A stretch of 7,736 nucleotides of DNA. Origin: DASXMX01 sp036495445 (GTDB taxonomy: Bacteria > Planctomycetota > Phycisphaerae > Tepidisphaerales > Tepidisphaeraceae). The translations under genes were made by a program, and so were the position numbers. This document shows, one piece after another, positions 1 through 6,295 of this stretch (the stretch's first letter is position 1; each line of letters opens with the position of its first letter). The notes beneath the pieces were generated by a model. That model worked only from the letters and a program-made list of their open reading frames with translations, had not been told where the DNA came from and made no database searches. The stretch is from contig DASXMX010000289.1 of NCBI GenBank assembly GCA_036495445.1, positions 1 through 7,736 on the forward strand, written 5' to 3'.

Positions 1-443
1 GCCCCGCGCTGGACCGGGGGCGGAAGGGAAACGACCGGGCCCGATCCCATGAGCGGAGCGGCGGCCGTCGCGCAGCGGACGCGAGGGGCATGACGCGGGC
101 AGGTCGATCAATCTTGCCTCGTGAGGGAAGCGTCCCGCCCGCGGCGTGGCCCTCGCCCCGCGGAGCGGGCCATAGCGCAGCGGCCCCCGACGAGGCACAA
201 AGTCGACCCGGGCATTTTCCCCATCGTCCACTGTATCCGCGCAGCGGATCCATTCTGGCCCAAGCTTCAGTAGTACGAAGGGGATCCGCTGCCACCGCGA
301 CCGCGCAGCCGGTACTCCGGCTTGAAGCGTCGCGCAGCGGATCCCCGCGCCAGCCATTCATCCCAATTCATCATGGGCCGCCGACGAGAACCCGGCACGT
401 CGTTGAACAAGTGTTTGTGCGGAACGAACGGTCGCAATGTCCG
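1..443. other. Gene-free flank with short GC-rich repeats
   Basis: I see no convincing gene in these 443 bases, which lie downstream of the minus-strand operon. Open frames that cross it on the plus strand read as arginine-, proline- and glycine-rich low-complexity protein and run antisense into the TPR gene. What stands out is a recurring word, GCGCAGCGG, at about 70-78, 175-183, 240-247 and 332-340. A 14-base direct repeat CGTCGCGCAGCGGA occurs at 66-79 and 328-341. A small hairpin lies at 157-169 (CCCGC, GGA loop, GCGGG). No clear terminator for the operon ending at 444 was found. Confidence 0.6.
238..344. repeat. Short inverted/direct repeat cluster, unit CAGCGGATCC
   Basis: The 10-base word CAGCGGATCC occurs on the plus strand at 242-251 and 335-344 and in reverse complement at 282-291. 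The two plus copies extend leftward to a shared 14-mer, CGCGCAGCGGATCC (238-251 and 331-344). The first copy also sits in a small perfect palindrome, ATCCGC-GCA-GCGGAT (235-249). A separate hairpin, AGCCGG-TACT-CCGGCT, lies at 307-322. Its core is the reverse complement of the core of the hairpin at 4560-4571. The cluster looks like a degraded intergenic repeat; no function can be assigned from sequence. Confidence 0.5.
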
Positions 444-1724
444 TCACTTCTTGACCGTCATGCTCATCAGCATGTTCGCCACGATGCTCTGGAGGAAGAC
501 GCCGATCACGAACGCGGTGGCGAGGGTTTGGGAATGGTCGAGCAGCGTCTGGGACTGCAGCGTGAGCGCGAAGTGCGTGGCCGTGACGGCGCCCGCGCCG
601 AGGGCGGCGACGACAAAGGTGGAGGCGATCATCGCCCACCGCGGCCAGCCCCGCGGGGCGCGCATGGTGCCGGCCAGGGCAATCACCATCACCAGGCAAT
701 AGATCGCGGCGAACGCCGCGGCGGGGTCGCGGGTGGTGAACCAGATCACGCCGCAGACCACGGCCAGCAGCAGCGCGCCGCCGACCCAGTTCGACGCGAT
801 CCGCTGGTCGCGGGACAGCACGTACCGGCCGAACCGGTTCACGCGCAGCAGCAGATTGAAGAACGGCCCCGACGTCCACGTGAAATAAGCGAAGAGCACG
901 TACAGCCCGACCAGCGGGTAAAGGAACGGCGCGAGCTGAGGCTTCGACTGGGCCGCCTGCAGCACGACGCGATACCCGACGTAAAACCCGATGATGATCC
1001 CCCATTGCGCCTGGCGCCCCAAGCGGCCCATCCAGAGGAAATACCGCAGCATGATCCGGTAGATCAGGTGGCGGGCCTTGAGCGCCTCGACCATGCCGGC
1101 CCGCGCGAAATCGAGCTCCGGGTCGAGCCGCAAGGCTTCGCGGAAGTGCTCGAGCGCCTTCCGGTGATCTCCCTTGTGCAGATACGCCCACCCTTGGTTC
1201 GCGTGCGTGTAGGCATTGTGCGGGTCGCGGGCGAGCGAGTCGTCCAACGCCGCCCCGGCTTCTTCCCGGCGGCCGAGCTGCACGAGGGCCATCGCCCGCA
1301 GGTTCGCGCACGCGGCGTGGTCGGCTTGGATCGACAGCCCGTGCTCGGCCGATTCCAGCGCCGACGGCCACCGCCGCTGGGCGAGGCGGATGCGGGCCTG
1401 CAGGGCGTAGAAGTCGGGGCTGAACGGGTCGAGCCGCAGCGCGCCGTGGACCGCGGTCGCGGCCTCTTCGAAGCGGTTGCGCTCAGTCAACACCAAGGCG
1501 CGCACGTAGTGGGCGAACGGCAGGGCGGGCTCCAGCCCGACCGCCGCGTCCGCCTCCGCCGATGCCCCGGCGTACTCCTTCCGCTGCGCCAGGCAAAGCC
1601 CCAGCATCGCGTGGGCCTGCGCATCGTGCGGATCGCCCGACAACACCTGCTTCAACTCCCGCTCGGCGTCGTCGTAACGACGCTGCTCGAAGAGGATCAG
1701 GGCACGTTGGTAAGCTGCGTTCAT
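444..1724 (-). CDS. TPR-repeat protein with C-terminal six-helix membrane domain (paralogue 1)
   Basis: A 426-residue protein, last gene of a three-gene minus-strand operon. Residues 1 to about 215 form roughly six tetratricopeptide repeats, recognisable by the helix-turn-helix spacing and repeated 'A..L....P' ends (GDPHDAQAHAMLG, RLDPFSPDFYALQA, ARDPHNAYTHANQGWAYLHKG). The C-terminal half is hydrophobic with about six predicted membrane helices near 241-257, 267-291, 313-329, 336-354, 363-384 and 401-422, so the TPR part probably faces the cytoplasm. A basic loop between helices 2 and 3 carries RYVLSRDQRI (300-309), which is nearly shared with the neighbouring paralogue. The start is fixed by the matching N-terminus of the paralogue (AAYQ.A.IL...RRY). 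It lies 10 bases after the stop of the upstream gene, with no strong Shine-Dalgarno, so translation may be coupled. Function is unknown; TPR repeats suggest protein binding, here probably with the AAA+ ATPase of the operon. Confidence 0.88.
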   Translation of the reverse strand: MNAAYQRALILFEQRRYDDAERELKQVLSGDPHDAQAHAMLGLCLAQRKEYAGASAEADAAVGLEPALPFAHYVRALVLTERNRFEEAATAVHGALRLDPFSPDFYALQARIRLAQRRWPSALESAEHGLSIQADHAACANLRAMALVQLGRREEAGAALDDSLARDPHNAYTHANQGWAYLHKGDHRKALEHFREALRLDPELDFARAGMVEALKARHLIYRIMLRYFLWMGRLGRQAQWGIIIGFYVGYRVVLQAAQSKPQLAPFLYPLVGLYVLFAYFTWTSGPFFNLLLRVNRFGRYVLSRDQRIASNWVGGALLLAVVCGVIWFTTRDPAAAFAAIYCLVMVIALAGTMRAPRGWPRWAMIASTFVVAALGAGAVTATHFALTLQSQTLLDHSQTLATAFVIGVFLQSIVANMLMSMTVKK

Positions 1725-1734
1725 CAGGTGTCAG

Positions 1735-3012
1735 TTAGTTTGAGGTTTCCTGCGACCCTCGCGGGTCGATGGCGAATACGAAACAGGTCAACGCGAGCAG
1801 GATCGTCGACAGGCCCGAACATCCGAGCGCGGTAATCGACCCGTTGCTTGCAATCCCCGCAATCAAAATCGCGGCGAGAAAGTGCCCCCACAATACTGCT
1901 TGCCTTCGTCGCATGATGGTCGCGGGCATGGCTGCGGACGGAACCTCGAGCCACCGCGCCAGTGGAATTCCCAAGAGCGCGACGTCGGTCACGATCGTCG
2001 CCAGCCAAAGTTGTCCAGTCATCGCGCCAGTGAGGATCCCGGCGCCGATTGCGAGGATTAGCACAAGGGCCGCATCGCCCAAGATCCGCTGTCGCGGTGT
2101 CATGGCGTAGCGCAAGATGGGGTGGATCCTCACGAAAACGTTGGAAAGCGGAAGGGCAAGCAGCGGAAACCACAACAGCGCAGCCGCCGCGGCGCACCCC
2201 AGTCGGAATCCGGTGGACGTCCCCTTCACGCCGTCATGGTCGCCGGTGTATACGGCCGCGAGGGCGCAGAAGGCGCCGACTATGAGCATGGCGCCGAATC
2301 CCCGAGGGTTCCGTGGTGCGCGTCGGAGGCTTCGCGCTGCAGCACGGTACAGCGGGCTCCGTGACTTGATCGCTTCGAGATATCCTTCGCGCGCATACCC
2401 GCAATTCGGATTCAGGCGCAGCGCCTCGCGAAAATGCGAGAACGCTTGGCTTGGCCGGGATGCGGCCAGGAGCGCCCATCCGCGCGCGGCATGGGTGTCG
2501 GGCTGCTCCGGGTTATCCGCGAGGAATGCTTCCAGGCATTTGGCTGCCTCGTGGCTCCGTCCCAACTGGATCAACGCTTCGGCCCGGCGGATTCCACAGC
2601 CGGTGTGCACTGGATCCAGGCTTAGTCCCTGTTCGGCGCAGCGCAGCCCGGCTTGCGAATGTCCGGCCCGCAGTTCGATTGCCGCGAGCACCGCCAGATA
2701 TGAGGGGTCTTCCGGGGATAGCGCCAAAGCGCGACGAATCGATTGTCTCGCCCTCCCCAACTCTCCCGCGTCGTATCGGACGGCTGCGGCCACGTAGTGG
2801 GCAAAGGACGACGCGGGCGACGCTTCGATTGCCAAGTCTGCTACCTCGGCCGCGCGCCTGTACTTGCGGCGGTTCGCGAGACAGAGCGCCAGATGAGCGA
2901 GCGCCATCCCGTTGCGCGGATCTTCCGCCAGCGCGTTGGCGAACTCCACCTCCGCCTCGGCGTAGCGCCGATGCCCGTAAAGGATCATCGCCTTTTGGTA
3001 TGCGGCCCCCAT
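1735..3012 (-). CDS. TPR-repeat protein with C-terminal six-helix membrane domain (paralogue 2)
   Basis: A 425-residue protein, middle gene of the operon and a clear tandem paralogue of the gene at 444-1724. The two align almost without gaps: identical AAYQ near the N-terminus, FAHYV at 70-74, 'HFREALRL.P' at 193-202, and the loop RYAMTPRQRI (301-310) matching RYVLSRDQRI. TPR repeats fill about residues 1-215. Hydrophobic helices follow near 240-256, 269-294, 313-330, 335-353, 372-389 and 392-414. I place the start at 3012, where TGATG joins it to the AAA+ gene by one shared base. The open frame continues upstream to 4047, but that part runs out of frame through the ATPase and is not protein-like. 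In three hand-counted blocks of 20 codons, 41 of 60 third positions are G or C, lower than in both neighbours. It carries rarer codons such as AGA, CTA and TCA. Function is unknown; a partner or membrane anchor for the ATPase is an inference. Confidence 0.86.
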   Translation of the reverse strand: MGAAYQKAMILYGHRRYAEAEVEFANALAEDPRNGMALAHLALCLANRRKYRRAAEVADLAIEASPASSFAHYVAAAVRYDAGELGRARQSIRRALALSPEDPSYLAVLAAIELRAGHSQAGLRCAEQGLSLDPVHTGCGIRRAEALIQLGRSHEAAKCLEAFLADNPEQPDTHAARGWALLAASRPSQAFSHFREALRLNPNCGYAREGYLEAIKSRSPLYRAAARSLRRAPRNPRGFGAMLIVGAFCALAAVYTGDHDGVKGTSTGFRLGCAAAAALLWFPLLALPLSNVFVRIHPILRYAMTPRQRILGDAALVLILAIGAGILTGAMTGQLWLATIVTDVALLGIPLARWLEVPSAAMPATIMRRRQAVLWGHFLAAILIAGIASNGSITALGCSGLSTILLALTCFVFAIDPRGSQETSN

Positions 3013-4379
3013 CACATCTTCAGGTACTTGAGAATGTCGTCGTATGTCCCGCCCTGGTTCGAATACAGCGCGTAGTTGCGCGCGGTGGCGAACCACTCCT
3101 TGATCGAGGGCTTGATCTGCCCGGCGGCCGCGGTCAGGTCCTTGGTCGTCAGCGGCTTGGGGATGCCGTCCTTCATCGCCTCGCGGAGCTTGTGTTCGAC
3201 CGCCAGGTCGACCACGGCCTTGAGGTCGGCGCCGGAGATGCCGTCGGTCTTGCGGGCGACGAGGTCGAAATCGATGTCTTGCGCGGGCTTGCCGCGGGCG
3301 AGGATGCGGAGGATGGCGGCGCGGGCCGGGCCGTCGGGCGGCGGGACGAACAGGATGCGGTCGAACCGGCCGGGCCGGCGGAACGCCGGGTCGACGTGCC
3401 AGGGGGCGTTGGTCGCGGCCAGGATCAGCACGCCCTCGTTGCTCGTCTTCACCCCGTCCATCTCGGCCAGGAACTGGTTGATCACGTGCCGCCCGGCGGT
3501 CGTGCGGAAGTCGGCCCGGCTGGCGGCCAGGGCGTCGACCTCGTCGAAGAACAGCACGCACGGCGTGTTCCGCCGGGCCTGCTCGAAGACGGCGTGCAGG
3601 TTCTGCTCGCTGCGGCCGATCCACATCTCCAGCACGTCGTTGATGCCGATCGCCAGGAACGACGCCTTGATCTCCCCGGCCGTGGCCCGGGCGAGGTGGG
3701 TCTTGCCGCAGCCCGGCGGGCAGTACATCAGGATCCCGCCGCCGACCGACTTGCCGTAGGCCTTGTACAGGTCGGCGTGGGCGAGCGGGTGGATGATCTT
3801 CATCCGGATCTCGTCCTTGAGCGCCTCCATCCCGCCGACGTCCTTGAACGTGACCTTGGGCCGCTCGACCTCGCCTTCTTCCTCGTCGTCTTCCGGCGCT
3901 TCCCACGCGGAGCGGACCTTGCCATCGACGACCTCGGCGCGGTCGTCGTCCTTGGGCGAGCCGCCGCCGGTGCGGATGCCCAGATGATTGGCCAGCTCGG
4001 CGTCGCTCGCCGCCGGGTCGATCTCGACCGCACGCTTGTAATGCCACACGGCCCGCTCGACGTCCCCGGCCCGGAACAGCAGCCGGCCGTAAAGCAGATG
4101 CGCCCGCGCGGGCGGGTTCGATTGCTTGACGAGTTCCTCCACGATCACCAGCGCGTGGGAGTTCTTGCTCTGCTGGGCGAAGGCGTTGGCCAGCCCGAGC
4201 TTGAACCGCACGTCGCCCGGCGCGAGGGGCAGGCCCTGTTTGTATTCTCGCTCGGCTTCCTCTGCCCGGCCGGAGCCCAGCAGCATGTCGGCCAAATGCA
4301 GCCGGAGTGGGACATTGTCCGGGGACAACTTCAGCGCCTCGCGAAGCGCGGCCAGGGCATCGTCGCTGCTGTGCGGCAT
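3012..4379 (-). CDS. TPR-AAA+ ATPase, Cdc48/VCP-like (first gene of operon)
   Basis: A 455-residue cytoplasmic ATPase. Residues 5-125 hold about three TPR repeats. An acidic linker follows (160-170, APEDDEEEGE), then one AAA+ module from about 176 (VTFKDVGGMEALKDEI). Visible motifs are Walker A CPPGCGKT (220-227, K226), a pore-loop segment EMWIGRSEQN (251-260) like that of the D2 ring of Cdc48/p97, Walker B VLFFDE (275-280), sensor 1 asparagine N324 in AATNAP, arginine-finger region RRPGRFDR (334-341) and the sensor 2 helix ISGADL (381-386). All key residues are present, so it should hydrolyse ATP and probably forms a hexamer that remodels or unfolds protein. The usual GESE after the pore loop reads GRSE. 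The C-terminal tail (425-455, ending YDDILKYLKM) resembles the terminal helix of meiotic-clade AAA proteins. The start is supported by a good Shine-Dalgarno. It overlaps the next gene by one base. Substrate and exact role are unknown. Confidence 0.93.
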   Translation of the reverse strand: MPHSSDDALAALREALKLSPDNVPLRLHLADMLLGSGRAEEAEREYKQGLPLAPGDVRFKLGLANAFAQQSKNSHALVIVEELVKQSNPPARAHLLYGRLLFRAGDVERAVWHYKRAVEIDPAASDAELANHLGIRTGGGSPKDDDRAEVVDGKVRSAWEAPEDDEEEGEVERPKVTFKDVGGMEALKDEIRMKIIHPLAHADLYKAYGKSVGGGILMYCPPGCGKTHLARATAGEIKASFLAIGINDVLEMWIGRSEQNLHAVFEQARRNTPCVLFFDEVDALAASRADFRTTAGRHVINQFLAEMDGVKTSNEGVLILAATNAPWHVDPAFRRPGRFDRILFVPPPDGPARAAILRILARGKPAQDIDFDLVARKTDGISGADLKAVVDLAVEHKLREAMKDGIPKPLTTKDLTAAAGQIKPSIKEWFATARNYALYSNQGGTYDDILKYLKM

Positions 4380-4386
4380 GGTTTCA

Positions 4387-4391
4387 CCTCC
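4387..4391 (-). promoter_or_regulatory. Ribosome binding site of the AAA+ operon
   Basis: Reading the minus strand, GGAGG (within GGAGGTG) lies seven bases before the ATG at 4379. It is the strongest Shine-Dalgarno in the operon and confirms the start of the first gene. Neither downstream gene has a comparable site, which fits coupled translation. Confidence 0.8.
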
Positions 4392-4423
4392 GAAAATCGC
4401 GATCCCCGGGTGGGGCGAGGGGT

Positions 4424-4452
4424 ACGATAAGATCGATCGGGCACGCGAACAA
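4424..4452 (-). promoter_or_regulatory. Candidate sigma70-like promoter for the AAA+ operon
   Basis: On the minus strand, TTGTTC (4447-4452) and TATCGT (4424-4429) are separated by 17 bases and end about 45 bases before the start codon. Three of six and four of six positions match the sigma70 consensus. This is the best-looking pair upstream of the operon, but in a GC-rich genome the match could be chance. Confidence 0.3.
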
Positions 4453-4493
4453 GGCGGGGCAGCATGAGGCAGATTCGCGGCGTGTGCGCCTTA

Positions 4494-4580
4494 CCTACTC
4501 CCGGCACTCCGGGAGAAGGTGGGGGGTGGTTTGCATAAAACCCTCACCCCGACCCTCTCCCGGAGTACCGGGAGAGGGAG
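4494..4580. repeat. Intergenic palindromic element of two mirrored hairpins
   Basis: The element lies between the divergent AAA+ operon and esterase genes. Left hairpin: CTCCCGG (4498-4504), loop CACT, CCGGGAG (4509-4515). Right hairpin: CCCTCTCCCGG (4553-4563), loop AGTA, CCGGGAGAGGG (4568-4578), an 11-bp perfect stem. The halves are imperfect inverted copies meeting at GCAT (about 4533-4536), flanked by GGTTT and AAAACC. Reading outward, both halves follow CCGG(C/T)ACTCCGGGAGA(A/G)GGT. From memory this resembles a CCCTCACCCC...CCCTCTCCC palindrome seen between genes in many bacteria, so it is probably a mobile or REP-like repeat. It lies upstream of the esterase and may be transcribed in its leader. 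Confidence 0.75.
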
Positions 4581-4653
4581 CAGAGGGCGACACAGCGCAG
4601 CTCACGCCTCGCGGTATGAAGGACGGGCATCGTTAAAGCGTGTCGTCTACGGG

Positions 4654-4660
4654 AAAGGAG
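4654..4660 (+). promoter_or_regulatory. Ribosome binding site of the esterase
   Basis: AAAGGAG ends five bases before the ATG at 4666. It selects this start over in-frame codons upstream, which would put the palindromic repeat into the protein and bury the signal peptide. I found no confident -10/-35 pair between 4580 and 4654. Confidence 0.8.
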
Positions 4661-4665
4661 ATCAG

Positions 4666-5439
4666 ATGACGAAGACCAGTTACGGCCTCTGCTTCGCGCT
4701 GGGGCTGTTGGCGTTCCTGCCGTTCGCTTCTGCGGCGGCGGAGGCACCGGAGGCCGGCAAGCAGGTTGCCCAGGCGTACGTGATCAAGCTCGATTACCTG
4801 CTGTACCTGCCGCCGGGGTATGAGAAGGACGAGCAGGCCAGGTGGCCGCTGATCGTCTTCCTGCACGGGAGCGGCGAGCGGGGGACGGACGTGAACCAGG
4901 TGAGGCGGCACGGGCCGCCGAAGATCGTGGAGGGGGAGGATTCGCCGTTGAAGGGGCGGTTCGTGGTCGTTTCGCCCCAGTGTCCGCCGAAGCAGCGGTG
5001 GGAACCAGCCGAGTTGCAGAAGCTGCTCGAGGACGTGGTGAATCGATACCGGATCGATAAGGATCGGGTCTATCTGACGGGCCTGAGCATGGGCGGGTTC
5101 GGCACGTGGGCGTGGGCGGAGCAGCGCCCGTCACAGTTCGCCGCGATCGCGCCGATGTGCGGCGGCGGCGATGTGGCCAAGGCGGACACGCTCAAGTCGA
5201 TGCCGATCTGGTGCTTCCACGGGGAAATCGACAAGACGGTGCCGATCGCCAAGAGTCAGGAGATGATCGACGCCGTGAAGGCGGCGGGGAACAACGACGT
5301 GAAGTTCACGAAGTACCCGGACGCCGGGCACGACTGCTGGACGCGGTCGTACGCGAACCCGGAGTTGTATGACTGGTTTTTGAAGCACAAGCGCGGGGCG
5401 GAATCGGCAGCGTCGAGTGAGTCGGGGAAGAAGGGGTGA
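4666..5439 (+). CDS. Secreted alpha/beta-hydrolase (COG4099-type esterase/peptidase)
   Basis: A 257-residue exported serine hydrolase. Residues 1-23 form a signal peptide: basic start (MTK), hydrophobic core 7-20, and a likely signal peptidase I site after ASA (21-23). The mature part is an alpha/beta-hydrolase core with HGSGERG (67-73), where the oxyanion hole lies, the nucleophile elbow GLSMGG (139-144, S141), an acid in HGEIDKTVP (D189) and the histidine in GHDCW (H222), giving a complete catalytic triad. The pattern of HGSGERG, 'SPQCP', 'RVYLTGLSMGGFGTW' and 'YPDAGHDCW' matches the predicted peptidase/LpqC-like esterase group common in planctomycetes. It probably cleaves ester bonds outside the cytoplasm, perhaps in plant or algal polysaccharides; the substrate cannot be read from sequence. 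The tail from 243 is low-complexity and charged. It is a single gene convergent with the DUF421 gene. Confidence 0.9.
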   Translation: MTKTSYGLCFALGLLAFLPFASAAAEAPEAGKQVAQAYVIKLDYLLYLPPGYEKDEQARWPLIVFLHGSGERGTDVNQVRRHGPPKIVEGEDSPLKGRFVVVSPQCPPKQRWEPAELQKLLEDVVNRYRIDKDRVYLTGLSMGGFGTWAWAEQRPSQFAAIAPMCGGGDVAKADTLKSMPIWCFHGEIDKTVPIAKSQEMIDAVKAAGNNDVKFTKYPDAGHDCWTRSYANPELYDWFLKHKRGAESAASSESGKKG

Positions 5440-5465
5440 TCGGGCCGGCGCGATGGGATTTGCGG

Positions 5466-5558
5466 GGGCGAACCTTGTGTTCGCCCTCCTCTTCCTCGTC
5501 GAAGAAGAGGGTGAACACGAGGTTCACCCCTACAGAAGGGCGAACACAAGGTTCGCCC
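5466..5558. repeat. Three-copy palindromic repeat between convergent genes
   Basis: Three 21-base hairpin units lie between the esterase and the DUF421 gene. Unit 1 (5466-5486) is GGGCGAAC, loop CTTGT, GTTCGCCC. Unit 2 (5509-5529) is GGGTGAAC, loop ACGAG, GTTCACCC. Unit 3 (5538-5558) is GGGCGAAC, loop ACAAG, GTTCGCCC, the exact reverse complement of unit 1. Each has a perfect 8-bp stem. Units 2 and 3 are both followed by CCTAC. Units 1 and 2 with the bases between them also form one long imperfect palindrome (5466-5494 against 5501-5529, 25 of 29 pairs, 6-base loop). The family resembles a GGGGCGAACC...GTTCGCCC repeat I recall from many bacterial intergenic regions. Its position could make it serve as a two-way transcript end, though no T-run follows. 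Confidence 0.8.
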
Positions 5559-5593
5559 CTACGGCAGGCGAACGCACGGCGCGTTCAATCCCG

Positions 5594-6214
5594 TCACGAC
5601 CCCGCCTTCTCCTCGCGCGGGCGCGTCCCGCGGATTTCGTCCAGCTCCGCGGTGATCTTCTGGAGCATCGTCATCAGCTCCGCGTGGCGCGAGCTTTCGG
5701 GGGTGGGCCGCTTCTGGATGAAGGAGATCGTGCCGGTCGGCTCGAGCACGGCGTAGTCGACGTCGTGCAGCGACGCGATCCCCTGCTTGTGAGCGGCGGC
5801 GGTCAGGTCGGCCTTCGTGATCATTTCCCGGTCGCAGTGGTCCTTTATGATCTGCCCGTTGCGCAGCAGCACATCGGCCCGGCCTTCCAGGGCGCGCTGG
5901 AGCTTGCGGTGGTTGCGCACGAGGCGGACGACGCCGTAGTTGACGGCCAGCAGCGTCGCCGCGCCGAGCATGCCGCCGGACACGCTGTTGTCGTTGCCGA
6001 TGATCGCGTTCTGCACCGTGTTCGAGAGCGTCATCAGTACGATGAAGTCGAACGGGTTGAGCTGGGCCAGCTCCCGCTTGCCGGCCAGGCGCAGGCCGAC
6101 GATCAGGAAGATGTAAACGAGAATCGGCCGCAGGATCTTCTCGGCCAGCGTGACGTCCGGGACGAACATCGCGTGCCAGTCGGGGTGGAGGAGGGTGTGC
6201 CAGAGGGCTTCCAT
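5594..6214 (-). CDS. DUF421 (YetF/YcaP-like) membrane protein
   Basis: A 206-residue inner-membrane protein of the DUF421 family. Three membrane helices are predicted near 26-42, 54-72 and 80-98, with the family hallmark GKRELAQLNPFDFIVLMTLSN (45-65) and GNDNSVSGGMLGA (73-85) around helices 2 and 3. A small cytoplasmic alpha/beta domain follows (about 110-168; RADVLLRNGQI at 112-122 and YAVLEPTGTISFI at 154-166), as in YetF. The tail from 170 (HAELMTMLQKITAELDEI at 177-194) is helical and could form a short coiled coil. The biochemical role of this family is not established. The start is supported by a Shine-Dalgarno six bases upstream, and the length is within the usual range. It is a single gene, divergent from the bactofilin gene and convergent with the esterase. 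Confidence 0.92.
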   Translation of the reverse strand: MEALWHTLLHPDWHAMFVPDVTLAEKILRPILVYIFLIVGLRLAGKRELAQLNPFDFIVLMTLSNTVQNAIIGNDNSVSGGMLGAATLLAVNYGVVRLVRNHRKLQRALEGRADVLLRNGQIIKDHCDREMITKADLTAAAHKQGIASLHDVDYAVLEPTGTISFIQKRPTPESSRHAELMTMLQKITAELDEIRGTRPREEKAGS

Positions 6215-6220
6215 GAGTTG

Positions 6221-6229
6221 CTCCCTTTT
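6221..6229 (-). promoter_or_regulatory. Ribosome binding site of the DUF421 gene
   Basis: On the minus strand AAAAGGGAG ends six bases before the ATG at 6214. It supports this start. Confidence 0.75.
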
Positions 6230-6276
6230 GGAAAGTGATGGGCAGAGGGTAACGGATCGCGGGTTGTGCGACGAGT

Positions 6277-6291
6277 TCGCCCGTCGGGCGA
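6277..6291. promoter_or_regulatory. 15-base palindrome upstream of DUF421 gene (possible operator)
   Basis: TCGCCCG-T-CGGGCGA is a perfect 7-bp inverted repeat with a one-base centre, about 63 bases before the DUF421 start and just before the four-hairpin element at 6296-6425. The short centre suits a dimeric DNA-binding protein better than an RNA hairpin, which needs at least three loop bases. It may also simply be part of the neighbouring repeat. No clear -10/-35 pair for the DUF421 gene was found. Confidence 0.3.
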
Positions 6292-6295
6292 TTCA

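Noticed and set aside
90..1835. Long plus-strand open frame of 581 codons
   Set aside because: It is antisense to the TPR gene at 444-1724 and reads as Arg/Pro/Gly/His-rich low-complexity protein, the usual result of a GC-rich gene read on the other strand. It has no domain and no ribosome site.
3013..4047. N-terminal extension of the middle operon gene to 770 residues
   Set aside because: This part overlaps the ATPase in another frame and is Arg/Gly/Pro-rich. The paralogue starts exactly at the equivalent of position 3012, where TGATG gives a natural overlap.
2451..4430. Long plus-strand open frame of 659 codons
   Set aside because: Antisense to the AAA+ gene and the TPR paralogue, with no recognisable domain. 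The minus-strand reading has full AAA+ motifs.
5256..5549. Minus-strand open frame between the esterase and DUF421 genes
   Set aside because: It is antisense to the esterase and its N-terminal part comes entirely from the palindromic repeat. It has no domain or ribosome site.
5466..5558. CRISPR array
   Set aside because: The units are self-complementary, alternate in orientation and are separated by 22 and 8 bases rather than regular spacers. No cas gene is nearby.
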